Positions 11,552-24,235 of a DNA stretch of 36,726 bases are shown here, piece after piece. Source of the DNA: Priapulus caudatus. Its lineage: Eukaryota; Priapulida; Priapulimorpha; Priapulimorphida; Priapulidae. Within the stretch, counting starts at the first letter, position 1. Each line of letters begins with the position of its first letter. The position numbers and the translations under genes were made by a program. Location of the stretch: assembly GCF_000485595.1 (NCBI RefSeq), contig NW_014577217.1, positions 562,905 through 599,630 of the forward strand. The letters run 5' to 3'. A model generated the notes under the pieces. It saw only the letters and a list, made by a program, of their open reading frames with translations, did not search any database and was not told the origin of the DNA.

Positions 11552-12436
11552 CTACTTGTGACACGTATATAGTAGAAGCCTCTATAACGTAACGTCGTTA
11601 TGCGCGTTACCGCTGCGCGCGCATCTGTTGACGAGTGCCTGTGATGTGAGGTCATAAATAAGGTAAATGCACTCGTAAATCATCTGAATCAGGCGCGTGG
11701 GGGGGGGAGAGGTGTACGAGTGCGAGTCCCTGATGCGTCCTGATGTGCCTGCGTGCGTGACGATGCCGCTCCGATCGCGCGCAGGGACCGCGTCATCGTT
11801 CCTCCTCGCCGTTATTCGCGTACAGCTCAATGCGAGAGCTGCCAGCTCTCCTGCCTCTCGTTTTAGTTTATGCTCCTGTTTTCGTAAATCTGTATATTGC
11901 TTCTGTTTTCGTTCAGGCGGGTGATACAATGGCATGGGTGGCTGCTCCAGCCGTCCCTATCGCGCATGCGCAGTCACTGTGGCGATATAATCTAAACATC
12001 GGCAACTGAACGAAAATAGAACGACGTGGGGGGATTTATGATGGTGACATTGGTGAATGGTAAAACTCTCCCGAAATAGGGAAGCTACAGTGAGGGGAGA
12101 GATCCGAGGTCAAAAAGTGCACTTGAACTAGTTAGACATATACACGAAAATTAAGTCCACAAAAGGTCAATCTGCGCGGAATTTTTGTGCTAACTGTATG
12201 AGTTTTGTGCTGATAATACAGTAGCAACGCGATACCCCGCCATTATAGCTAGCTGCTGCAGTGAAAAGAAACCTAACCCATGAAGGAGGAAACATTAACA
12301 CAATACAAGCCGTTTAGGATATGCTTTTTATTCGCGCCAACGTTTTTTGCAGTGTAACCAAGATCGCTGAAGAGGTCGATGTGAACGTTTCTCACGTTAC
12401 TGCAGATTCTCCCCAAGCCATATCTCTGCTGCTCTA
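11552..12436. other. No recognisable gene
   Basis: Frames of 75 and 117 codons overlap on opposite strands at 11582-11935 and resemble nothing I know. I do not call either a gene. Confidence 0.45.
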
Positions 12437-12612
12437 ATGTACACACACACACACACACACACCGCCCACACACACGAGCGCACATACGTGCACGTGCACG
12501 CCCGTACACGCACATGCGTACACACGCACCCGCGCACCCGCACAAATACTCCCGCGCGCGCTCATACACACACACACGCACGCACGCACGCGCACACACA
12601 CACACACACACA
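12437..12612. repeat. (CA)n compound microsatellite
   Basis: CA/CG-rich alternating tract. The same tract reappears as the first sequence after the N gap at 20218, marking the left edge of the duplicated region. Confidence 0.93.
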
Positions 12613-13588
12613 CTCATGCACGCACGCACAAATTTCCCTAGTATAGCCCGACGCGGCTGTGAGACGAAGTGTCTCTGCACGTGAACGCCGTAAATATCAT
12701 CTACATGACCGTTCCTAGCCAAGCGCTTTCCGTGAAACATAGGTTCTTCTCAGGTTCCTCTTGTGTAGGTCTCAGGTGCCTCTCCGCGTGTACAGGTCAC
12801 GGCACCACTATCACCGAGTAGCTAGGCTTCAAGCAAAAAGGTGCAAGCGCGGGGAACGTTACTTCGACGTCAACATAATTATGTCACTGCATGCATGTGT
12901 CGGCCGCTGATTGTTGTTGTTGTTTTTGTTGCCGCGATTCCTAGTTCGCGCGCGATTCCAGCGCGAGGTTTTATAGAGTGTTTACATGCTGGTAATGCAA
13001 TCCCCACACGCGATGAAGCCACCTCACACAGTCGCGTTTTTGTAGAGCTGATTCACCAAGGATGTGTTGCAGTGTTTAGTTATTAGAGCGAGTTATTAAA
13101 ACACTATTAACCTCTCGTTGTGAACGATCCCGCACCCTATCTCCACCCCCTGGACGGCAAAACAGAATTAGGATCTCGTAAGTGAGCCATTTATACGCCA
13201 TGTTTTTCAAAGTGTACTCACTTTTCTTGTTTGCCGCGGGCTCAGCGGTAGATAAACATTCAGATCGTTCGGCCATGCTCACTTCTAAGGATAAATGTAG
13301 CCATGCGAACCTGTATAATTTTATTTGACGTTAGGTTGGAAGATGCTTTGACGATAGGTTGTTATGCGCGTTACGTTGTGCCGGTGTTAAAACAGGAAAC
13401 TGCAGATCCAGTTATGTTTACAGTTACTCATTCAAATTCTCAGTCAAACTGTGAGATATCAGAAGTATAAATATCTAAATCGCGAATAGACGTAAAATTC
13501 TATGTGTACCGTGCAAATATATGGCAACGTGAAAAGCAAAAATTTACATTTCAGTGTGCATCGTGCACTGGTTAAAATTGCGTAGGCG

Positions 13589-13623
<35 letters not shown>

Positions 13624-14041
13624 GTTATTATTATATATATATATGTTTAGAATATATATGTATTATGTATGTGTGTATGTATGCGTCGTAAGCGTGCGTA
13701 CGACGGAAAGAGTCGTGTGGTGAGTGGCTGGTGGTCAGCCTCGTAAAAAAACATTACTACTTTTACCATTATTACTGTAAAAAATTACAGCACAAAAACG
13801 CAATGATCTGGTGAATGTGTGATGTTATACAGAGAGCTAATGTCCATCACGAGTGCAATTTTGATAACGCTTTTGTGATATCTCGCGTTCAAAGTGGCAA
13901 TTAACGAGTGACGAGCGAGCGATTCGTGACGAAATATCTCATTAAAAATGCAGTCGCGAGCCCGATAGAAAATTTACTGCAAGATTCTTTATCATCGGCG
14001 CTGTGCGTAACTCCGCGGCAGCATGAATGCTGTGCTCTGCC
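12590..14041 (+). repeat. Duplicated block A, copy 1
   Basis: Matches 20258-21716 in direct orientation from the CACTCATG beside the (CA)n tract to the shared TGTGCTCTGCC. By eye I see a handful of differences, such as a 4-bp difference near 12785, an (ATT)n length change near 13595 and a 6-bp indel near 13720. It contains an (ATT)n tract at about 13591-13623. I find no exon in it. Confidence 0.92.
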
Positions 14042-14043
14042 TG

Positions 14044-16580
14044 AAAATGTTTCTGTTCTCCTAGTTGGCCTGACGATTAACTGCCAGCAATATCTAGGTC
14101 AACTACATAAGAACCAATCCTGCATGCATCTATCCAACATGCGCAGTATGGGGACCTGTCTCTTTATAGATGCCTTTGCAACTCTGATCGATGGAACGAT
14201 AGACATAATGATGTAAAATTGTCACAGTTGCCTACGTGGAGCTGGAACTATCTCTATGAGATAGAGCGATGCAAGACGTTCCGGGAACAACAATTGAGGC
14301 GCGCACTAAACTATGTCCTTGTGCTTGTTATGCTAGTGTAAAACCACAATTATACAATAAAAAGGTCACCATTTCATCGCTGATATTTTCGCAATAGTAC
14401 GTAATCATAGGATCGCATCGTTAGTTATGCATCATTATCGAAAGAAGGTTATCCCTAGGCTTTCTTAAATGAAAAACACTCATTGAAATACACTTTTCAG
14501 TCAAGAGGAAGAAGAGAGTAATACCATCTGTATAGCAACTGCATAGAACCTACCGCTTCTCACATTTATTGACTCCAAGAACATATGTCAGCATAAATTG
14601 GCTGATTGGCTGATTGGGTGAATAAATTAACAGTCGTATAATCCACGTTCCAACACGCACATATTTAATTATTAAAAGAAAAGATGGTGACAGAGCGATA
14701 AACCCTCTAATCGTTTATCGTTATATTAGACTTCATGTTCAGCAGCACAGGCTGACCAATGATAATCCGGCACTCTTGGGACCAGAGCCAGGACGGACCA
14801 GTGGGCTCACCGGACCATCAGAAGTCTATGCTAAATATGCTAACCTCAGATACCGCCTATACATTAGCTATAGGCCTATATACACACCTCACGCTAACTC
14901 AATATCAGAGAACGCATCACAATCGAACATACTCGATGCATCGTATCGCGATGCCGATGACTATACAGCGAACTATAAATATCTCTGTTGTACGTCATGA
15001 ATATCTGGTCTACTAATTCATTATCTAGGATGAGCTTGTGATTGATCTATACATGTGCATTATGTATGTAAACGCAGCCAACTTTATGAAAGTTGTAAAC
15101 GTATAGAGTTCTAAGAACGATAAGATCCTCTCTGCCAAATAGCGTGTAGTATAATAGCAACAAATCAACGGGGATTGAATCAGAATATTATATCTGTATA
15201 CTCGGCTTACAAGTGGCTTTCAATGCCAAAACCAACTTACAATCTACAGAATTATTTTTATGCGCACACCACTTGAGGATTACCTGATTTAAAACAGCTA
15301 TGCATTTTTTATACGCATTTTTTATCCGAATTTGTTCTACTCTTCGTCTAGTGTCCTGCAAATCCTGTAAATGTTTGGTATTACTTCGGTATCAGATACC
15401 TAAAACCAATTGATATAGGCCTACTGTATATAATTTAATGTATGCATATTTATTACATTCGTTCCCGTCAGTTTCTTAGTTTTCGTTGTCTCTATATATA
15501 CAATCACACTATATAGACACGCTATCGTGTTAGCTGTGCCATGTGCGAGCCTTACTGTGACAAACGTAGTAACACGGACGCCCAAGCACACGGGAACTAT
15601 ACAATTACTTTCGATGTTGAATGTGGGTAGAGTCCCTTTATAGAGATCTATAAAGGGAAATAGAGGAACGACTATTAAGGGACAATAGACGCAGCAAGAC
15701 TTTATAGAGATCTATACGGCAACATAGCGAGACCTCAGCAAAGAAATTTATATGCAGCCTGACACTATAGCGACCCTAGCGGTAGCTGTAGGATCCTTTT
15801 CCACACGAAGTAGTAGGAACGGGGCTGTAAAGCACAGATATGATACTTGATTAAAATACAAATTAAAATCAAAATGCAAATTAATCATACCGTGTGAGGT
15901 AATAATTAAACGTAACGATGATCCTCTATCTACTATAATTTTGCAAAAACCATTATCAATAGCAATGACCTCATCACGGGATTGAAATGATAGTCGATAT
16001 TTCATATTCACAAGGAGACAAACAGCAGGTTACAGTTACATGTCTTGGGAGCAGAGAACAACGAACAAAAATGTCGGCTTCTTGCGTGGCGCCCAAAACA
16101 AAGATTGCAGAGCGGCGAGGTGGGGGAGCGTAGGGTGTGGAGAGGGAGGCGGAGGAACCATTAAAATATTAATTCATCCACTATTTTGCGCAGTTCGCTG
16201 TTTTTGGCCCCCTGTTAAAAAATCCTGGCTACGCCACTGAGGAGGGACAACCTATTGTCTTTTCGTGAACAGTAAAAACGTTTGAATAAATATTATTAAT
16301 TGTCAACCGAGGTACATCGATGTTATAACCAAAAATATGAAATTTAGAATAATTGTAATTTTCTCTGACTATGTGATGAATCATTGACCAATTTTTAGAG
16401 GAAGCACTGAAATCAGGCACGCTTCAATTTAACACGTTTATTCTTCACACAATTTCATGCGTTCCTATTACCAGGCAAAGTAAACTCACGAAAGGGCGCC
16501 ACTCTATCGTGCTAACGTACTATACTTGTGAACGACTGCTATGCACGCACCTGGCTTTCATGCATCAATGTGTGCATACA
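14044..16580 (+). repeat. Duplicated block B, copy 1
   Basis: Matches 21718-24233 as reverse complement. More substitutions and small indels are visible between the two B copies than in blocks C or D. It contains a transposon end (CAGTGGCGTAGCCAGG, minus strand, outer edge at 16239) and a short palindrome around TTTATAGAGATCTATAAA at about 15638. No gene recognised. Confidence 0.92.
16090..16239 (-). mobile_element. Transposon end, CAGTGGCGTAGCC type (partial)
   Basis: On the minus strand the sequence starts CAGTGGCGTAGCCAGGATTT at 16239 and runs into a G-rich stretch. This terminal motif is widespread at the ends of non-autonomous DNA transposons in invertebrates. I cannot find the other end, so the extent is approximate. 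The second copy starts at 22055. Confidence 0.4.
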
Positions 16581-16581
16581 T

Positions 16582-19064
16582 TCGCCGTAGGGAGCATAAA
16601 TGATGCACTACGAAATCCTTTACGGGTACTTCTGTCAGCGTTAGATAATATATAATTATAGGAGTAGCGCGGGAATTCAAGTTTACAAACAATTTCAGAT
16701 TTTCAGATTTTGACTGATAATGCTTACGTCCAGGAAGCACATTACGAGTAGCAACACAAAAGCAACATTTTGCAAACAATGAAACTGAAATTACAAGGTA
16801 TAGTTATTACAACTTTATATGGTTAACGGAAACGCTAAAATGCGTGATGATAATTACTCTAATGCCGGCTGCATTTTGCTGAGCTATTTATGAGATGAGT
16901 ATATCGCGGTCTCGTGGGATGCATCCATCGAAATGCCGTTTTCGGTATAGAGCTGCTTTTACAGACGCACAGAGGGTTATGTCTCGTCGTTACGATCCTG
17001 CATTTACGCTACAACAAATTCCCACGTTGTCGGTAAAGAGAATCATTAATGGCACCTATAGTCAAGATGTCATTTACGGATCATTTGCAAACGTGTGCGA
17101 TGGGTTTCCGAACACAGTGAATGCTCTCGATATGAGATTGGCCGGTCGCACAACGTAACTATGATAGCTGCATCACAATGTTGGCTAAACTCTCCGACGG
17201 CAGCGGTATTATAGTGGTGTATCGCTATTCGTAATGTAACCCGCAAGTGCTTCGCGGGTGTGCCGTTAAAATTCCATGCAAATACCTAGTGAACAAACGT
17301 CTGTTTTAAAGACGCGTACGCGTTGCCAAACAAAAATTTCGTCTAAAATTAACGTTCACGCGTTGTACGCTTGCACTTCCCTTCAAGGTTTCGTCTAGAA
17401 AGTATAACTATTGGAATGAATGCTATCCATGCAATTTAATTTTTGCCGTTCCTTGAGAGGTCGTGTCGTCTCCAATAACTGCACGCGCGCGTGTGTGTGT
17501 GTATGTGTGCGTGCGTGCGTGTGCGTGTGCGTGCACGTGTTTGCGTGTGTACACAGATTACCGGCATCTCACAAACCTCTGTGAAATTCGATTTTTGAGT
17601 TGGTATTTACTTTGAGGTAGAACTGGCATGCTACTGACTTGTACAGTTTCCATTTCAATGGTAACAATCATGTATAGTAAAGTTTAATATATACGGGGTA
17701 TCGACTATGATTTGTTGCAAAGGTTTACGAAGGAATTCATCTTTAAGCAGAATCATACAGTGGTACAATAAAGAATTATAATAATGACCAATTACGCTAT
17801 TAGTTAATTGCGGAAGCACCGGATGATCACATTTGAAATATTGTTATTCCGGTTCTGCTTATACTGTTGACACCACCCCTTGTCGCAAATTACTTAATAG
17901 CAATAAATGTAGCCTATGCAATTTCCCACCACTATTCAGTGACTGATGCCAGGTATGAAAATATCAGAAGTATGATAACTCTACGTCCGGTATAAATTAT
18001 ACCCGCTTGCGCAATTCGTTAATCTTCATTAAATTGTCCCTACGAGTGCTTTACTACTTTAAGCCACGTACAGCTGTTGTTATACCTATAGTTACGATTC
18101 CGCAGAAATTGATGGTTGCTAGAAACCTGGACGGGCGGATGCAATCGGAATCAGCACTATTTACCTAATACATCTAGCGTAACAGTCCGTGATTCTCGGT
18201 AAATACAGAATCATATATTATCACGCCGCCACCATTTCAAAATTACAAAATAGCACTAACACTCTCTCCCTCTTGCAGGTGGCCCCACTCTCCCCCTCCT
18301 CTTCTATATAATCAATTAATCATAGGTATACGAACGGTCATATATGTAGGCCTTGGTGATAATGGATGTTTCTCGAATGGAAAGATAGAAGTTCCTCCAT
18401 TTTTAGACCGTGGCGGTTAAGAATAACGTTCGATCGAACTGAATATCATTGAATTTAGTCAGCCTATAATTAAGGACATCTACAGCTCATCTCGTCAAAC
18501 AGAACAGCACACACATCTAATCAATGACTGTGTAAAAAAAAATCGAAAACGTACAGAGTGTAACCTAGAGTTACACAAATCTGTTCAATACGCTGGTATT
18601 CTACAGTAAAATGTCTACATTATTGAGTACCAAGTTGGTACGTAAATCAGATGTCGCTGAAATTACTTTTACCGTTGCTACAGCGTAAGGGATGCACACA
18701 CTCACACGCACGCGCGCACACACACACGTACACGCACGCATACATGTACTTATGCGTTACACTGTATATAGGAGGCTGCGTTTATGTGATAGAACGAAGT
18801 AACGTAAAATGGTAAAACTAGTAACCTAGCTTTAAAGATTTACGGCGTTATTATGTACGCCTAAAATATTCGTACTCGGAGGGGGGTGCGAGAAACCAAA
18901 TGGTTTTCTTGGTGATATCCTTGTAATACAACCTAAATGAACCAGATCGTGCGATTTCACGGGCTCGCTACAACAACAGCAAAACAGGCTTTCCATGCAT
19001 TTCGATGATGATTCCTGTTTTGTTGTTCCTGAAATGTAAAACGTACTAAACGTCAAATTCCAAG
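16582..19064 (+). repeat. Duplicated block C, copy 1 (empty site for the LTR)
   Basis: Matches 24236-26912 as reverse complement, apart from a 194-bp insertion in the second copy. All segments I compared base by base were identical. It holds CA/GT-rich tracts at about 17486-17550 and 18698-18740. An 87-codon frame at 16895-17158 is intact in both copies but resembles no family, and identity of the copies is no evidence that it is coding. Confidence 0.92.
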
Positions 19065-19156
19065 CATAAAAATAGACAGGCGCTAATGTTTTCAAGCGCA
19101 AGCAGCTCTAAAGTGTCACCTCTGAGGAGCCTCTCGCTGCATGCGAAGATGCAACA

Positions 19157-19441
19157 TGTTCTGCTAGCATCTATGACAAATACGACATACGCATATATAC
19201 GCTCTCCTATGACACTATTTGTCATAGGAAGATTCTTCCTATGCCAAATATTGGCGAGTCAACTTTGTTCCGCTTTACAGCTGAAATTCACTGCTTGCGT
19301 TCATGTTAGCGCTCCTAAACTCCTATGATGCGCACAATACATACAACAATATTTGTCATAGGAAGAATCTTCCTATGACAAATAGTGTCATAGGAGAGCG
19401 TATATGCGTATGTCGTATTTGTCATAGAAGCTAGCAGAACA
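19157..19441. mobile_element. Fold-back element, copy 1
   Basis: Long inverted arms run inward from TGTTCTGCTAGC (19157) and GCTAGCAGAACA (ending 19441), each about 80 bp. Each arm carries a palindrome built on CATAGGAAGA/TCTTCCTATG. The loop of about 115 bp is unique. The arms include GGAGAGCGTATATG and ATGACAAAT, faintly like the CAGGAGCGTATAATGACAAA family. No coding capacity. Confidence 0.8.
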
Positions 19442-20156
19442 GGCTGGAAAATGATACATCCTTGCTGGTGTCATGCACTGTCTCGGCTTGTAAATAGCTC
19501 TCTCACTTTAGGCACGCACGTTAAGCGCTACTGGCAAGTAGTAACTATCCGGTATTCGTTTTAAATAGCCGAAGTACAGCTTGTATTTCGTGTACTAAGC
19601 TCAACCTCCGTATTCGCAAGATTAGCAAAATCTATCAGATCTTTCGTCGTTGCTTCGAAGCATGATAAACGGCTAATGGGCAGGTGGATGGCAACGGCTG
19701 CGAAAACCACACCTTTCAGGCGAAAATGTGTGCGCTAGCAAATTCCTCTTGACTTCCCATATCTAAGACTCTTTGAAACGTAGATCCATGACATAAAATC
19801 ACGTGTGTATTTTCGGATTAACATAAATGAAGAGATCCACTCCCGTAATCCTGATTTGATTGACAAGCGGTCTTAATTTTCGATATTCTTGCGGGATCGA
19901 TTGTAATCAGTTTACATGTTTTACATTATTAAATTTTGCTTCACTCGCGCGAGATTGGCTCAAGGTTCACTGGTCGTGTGTGTTTTTATCACTAAACAGT
20001 GACGTCAGTGTAGTATGCCATTGCTTTCTAAAAGTGATTAAGATTAGATGGGTTTTGCCAAACCTGTCTGTCGGCGAAACTGCGAGCAAACAAAATGGTA
20101 ACTGTAGAATCAGTAGGGAAAGGCACCCCACCTGACAAAGACGTCGGTCAGAATGC

Positions 20157-20158
<2 letters not shown>

Positions 20159-20207
<49 letters not shown>
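20159..20207. repeat. (TA)n microsatellite at the contig end
   Basis: Pure TA repeat ending directly at the N run. Confidence 0.97.
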
Positions 20208-20217
20208 NNNNNNNNNN
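20208..20217. other. Assembly gap (10 N)
   Basis: Ten unknown bases between a (TA)n and an (AC)n tract. Both neighbours are typical contig-breaking microsatellites. The sequence to the right restarts at the left boundary of the sequence that has just ended. Confidence 0.99.

Positions 20218-20283
<66 letters not shown>
20218..20283. repeat. (AC)n microsatellite at the contig start
   Basis: Pure AC repeat directly after the gap. It corresponds to the CA tract at about 12590. Confidence 0.97.
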
Positions 20284-20285
<2 letters not shown>

Positions 20286-21716
20286 ATGAACGCACGCACA
20301 AATTTCCCTAGTATAGCCCGACGCGGCTGTGAGACGAAGTGTCTCTGCACGTGAACGCCGTAAATATCATCTACATGACCGTTCCTAGCCAAGCGCTTTC
20401 CGTGAAACATAGGTTCTTCTCAGGTTCCTCTTGTGTAGGTCTCAGGTGCCTCTCCTTGCGCGTGTACAGGTCACGGCACCACTATCACCGAGTAGCTAGG
20501 CTTCAAGCAAAAAGGTGCAAGCGCGGGGAACGTTACTTCGACGTCAACATAATTATGTCACTGCATGCATGTGTCGGCCGCTGATTGTTGTTGTTGTTTT
20601 TGTTGCCGCGATTCCTAGTTCGCGCGCGATTCCAATCGCGAGGTTTTATAGAGTGTTTACATGCTGGTAATGCAATCCCCACACGCGATGAAGCCACCTC
20701 ACACAGTCGCGTTTTTGTAGAGCTGATTCACCAAGGATGTGTTGCAGTGTTTAGTTATTAGAGCGAGTTATTAAAACACTATTAACCTCTCGTTGTGAAC
20801 GATCCCGCACCCTATCTCCACCCCCTGGACGGCAAAACAGAATTAGGATCTCGTAAGTGAGCCATTTATACGCCATGTTTTTCAAAGTGTACTCACTTTT
20901 CTTGTTTGCCGCGGGCTCAGCGGTAGATAAACATTCAGATCGTTCGGCCATGCTCACTTCTAAGGATAAATGTAGCCATGCGAACCTGTATAATTTTATT
21001 TGACGTTAGGTTGGAAGATGCTTTGACGATAGGTTGTTATGCGCGTTACGTTGTGCTGGTGTTAAAACAGGAAACTGCAGATCCAGTTATGTTTACAGTT
21101 ACTCATTCAAATTCTCAGTCAAACTGTGAGATATCAGAAGTATAAATATCTAAATCGCGAATAGACGTAAAATTCTATGTGTACCGTGCAAATATATGGC
21201 AACGTGAAAAGCAAAAATTTACATTTCAGTGTGCATCGTGCACTGGTTAAAATTGCGTAGGCGGTATTATTATTATTATTATTATTATTATTGTTATTAT
21301 TATACATATATATGTATAGAATATATATGTATTATGTATGTGTGTATGTATGCGTCGTAAGCGTGCGTACGACGGAAAGAGTCGTGTGGTGAGTATACGT
21401 GGCTGGTGGTCAGCCTCGTAAAAAACCATTACTACTTTTACCATTATTACTGTAAAAAATTACAGCACAAAAACGCAATGATCTGGTGAATGTGTGATGT
21501 TATACAGAGAGCTAATGTCCATCACGAGTGCAATTTTGATAACGCTTTTGTGATATCTCGCGTTCAAAGTGGCAATTAACGAGTGACGAGCGAGCGATTC
21601 GTGACGAAATATCTCATTAAAAATGCAGTCGCGAGCCCGATAGAAAATTTACTGCAAGATTCTTTATCATCGGCGCTGTGCGTAACTCCGCGGCAGCATG
21701 AATGCTGTGCTCTGCC
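20258..21716 (+). repeat. Duplicated block A, copy 2
   Basis: Direct repeat of 12590-14041. The homology stops exactly after TGTGCTCTGCC; the next base (G, 21717) fits neither partner cleanly and is followed by block B in inverse orientation. It holds an (ATT)n tract at about 21266-21303. Confidence 0.92.
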
Positions 21717-21717
21717 G

Positions 21718-24233
21718 TGTATGCACACATTGATGCATGAAAGCCAGGTGCGTGCATAGCAGCCGTTCACAAGTATAGTACGTTAGCACGATAGAGTGGC
21801 GCCCTTTCGTGAGTTTACTTTGCCTGGTAATAGGAACGCATGAAATTGTGTGAAGAATAAACGTGTTAAATTGAAGCGTGCCTGATTTCAGTGCTTCCTC
21901 CAAAAATTGGTCAATGATTCATCACATATTCAGAGAAAATTACAATTATTATAAATTTCATATTTTTGGTTATAACATCGATGTACCTCGGTTGACAATC
22001 ATACTTATTCAAACGTTTTTACTGTTTACGAAAAGACAATAGGTTGTCCCTCCTCAGTGGCGTAGCCAGGATTTTATAACAGGGGGGCAAAAACAGCAAA
22101 CTGCGCAAAATAGTGGATGAATTAATATTGTAATGGTTCCTCCGCCTCCCTCTCCACACCCTACGATCCCCCACCTCGCCGCTCTGCAATCTTTGTTTTG
22201 GGCGCCACGCAAGAAGGCGACATTTTTGTTCGTTGTTCTCTGCTCCCAAGACATGTAACTGTAACCTGCTGTTTGTCTCCTTGTGAATATGAAATATCGA
22301 CTATCATTTCAATCCCGTGATGAGGTCATTGCTATTGGTAATGGTTTTTGCAAAATTATAGTAGATAGAGGATCATCGTTACGTTTAATTATTACCTCAC
22401 ACGGTATGATTAATTTGCATTTTGATTTTAATTTGTATTTTAATCAAGTATCATATCTGTGCTTTACAGCCCCGTTCCTACTACTTCGTGTGGAAAAGGA
22501 TCCTACAGCTACCGCTAGGGTCGCTAGTGTCAGGCTGCATATAAATTTCTTTGCTGAGGTCTCGCTATGTTGCCGTATAGATCTCTATAAAGTCTTGCTG
22601 CGTCTATTGTCCCTTAATAGTCGTCCCTTTATTTCCCTTTATAGATCTCTATAAAGGGACTCTACCCACATTCAACATCGAAAGTAATTGTATAGTTCCC
22701 GTGTGCTTGGGCGTCCGTGTTACTACGTTTGTCACAGTAAGGCTCGCACATGGCACAGCTAACACGATAGCGTGTCTATAGTGTGATTGTATATATAGAG
22801 ACGAACGGAAACTAAGAAACTGTCTGGAACGAATGTAATAAACATGCATACATTAAATTATATACAGTACATCAATTGGTTTTAGGTATCTGATACCGAA
22901 GTAATACCAAACATTTACAGGATTTGCAGGACACTAGACGAAGAGTAGAACAAATTCGGATAATTGTATAAAAAATGCATAGCTGTTTTAAATCAGGTAA
23001 TCTTCAAGTGGTGTGCGCATAAAAATAATTCTGTAGATTGTAAGTTGGTTTTGGCATTGAAAGCCACTTGTAAGCCGAGTATACAGATATAATATTCTGA
23101 TTCAATCCCCGTTGATTTGTTGCCATTATACTACACGCTATTTGGCAGAGAGGATCTTATCGTTCTTAGAACTCTATACGTTTACAACTTTCATAAAGTT
23201 GGCTGCGTTTACATACATAATGCACATGTATAGATCAATCACAAGCTCCTCCTAGATAATGAATTAGTAGACCAGATATTCATGACGTACAACAGAGATA
23301 TTTATAGTACGATGTATAGTCATCGGCATCGCGATACGATATGCATCGAGTATGTTCGATTGTGATGCGTTCTCTGATATTGAGTTAGCGTGAGGTGTAT
23401 ATATAGGCCTATAGCTAATGTATAGGCGGTATCTGAGGTTAGCATATTTAGCATAGACTTCTGATGGTCCGGTGAGCCCACTGGTCCGTCTTGGCTCTGG
23501 TCCCAAGAGTGCCGGAATATCATTGGTCAGCCTGTGCTGCTGAACATGAAGTCTAATATAACGATAAACGATTAGAGGGTTTATCGCTCTGTCACCGTCT
23601 TTTCTTTGAATAATTAAATATGTGCGCGTTGGAACGTGGATTATACGACTGTTAATTTATTCACCCAATCAGCCAATCAGCCAATTTATGCTGACATATG
23701 TTCTTGGAGTCAATAAATGTGAGAAGCGGTAGGTTCTACGCAGTTGCTACAGATGGTATTACTCTCTTCTTCCTCTTGACTGAAAAGTGTATTTCCATGA
23801 GTGTTTTTCATTTAAGAAAGCCAAGGTATAACCTTCTTTCGATAATGATGCATAACTAACGATGCGATCCTATGATTACGTACTATTGCGAAAATATCAG
23901 CGATGAAATGGTGACCTTTTTATTGTATAATTGTGGTTTTACACTAGCATAACAAGCACAAGGACATAGCTTAGTGCGCGCCTCAATTGTTGTTCCCGGA
24001 ACGTCTTGCATCGCTCTATCTCATGATAATTCCAGCTCCACGTAGGCAACTGTGACAATTTTACATCATTATGTCTATCGTTCCATCGATCAGAGTTGCA
24101 AAGGCATCTATAAAGAGACAGGTCCCCATACTGCGCATGTTGGATAGATGCATGCAGGATTGGTTCTTATGTAGTTGACCTAGATACTGCTGGCAGTTAA
24201 TCGTCAGGCCAACTAGGAGAACAGAAACATTTT
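21718..24233 (-). repeat. Duplicated block B, copy 2, inverted in place
   Basis: Reverse complement of 14044-16580. At the right junction the homology ends in ACAGAAACATTTT, followed by two bases (AA) present in neither partner, then block C inverted. By eye this pair shows roughly 2-3 % substitutions plus small indels. Confidence 0.92.
22055..22250 (+). mobile_element. Transposon end, CAGTGGCGTAGCC type, second copy
   Basis: CAGTGGCGTAGCCAGGATTT begins at 22055 and is followed by a run of six G. Counterpart of the minus-strand copy ending at 16239. The far boundary is not identifiable. Confidence 0.4.
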
Positions 24234-24235
24234 AA

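Larger units (their letters stand above)
19065..20207 (+). repeat. Duplicated block D, copy 1
   Basis: Direct repeat of 26913-28050, identical wherever compared. It ends in a (TA)n tract that runs into the N gap. It contains a fold-back element at 19157-19441. Confidence 0.93.

Noticed and set aside
13908-14216. 102-codon frame
   Set aside because: It spans the A/B rearrangement border and is broken in copy 2, has no splice or start context and no recognisable similarity.
16895-17158. 87-codon frame, intact in both copies (also at 26336-26599)
   Set aside because: The two C copies look identical over long non-coding stretches too, so preservation is no evidence of selection. No family recognised.
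20095-20410. Frames running through the N gap
   Set aside because: They contain unknown residues and dinucleotide repeat translation.
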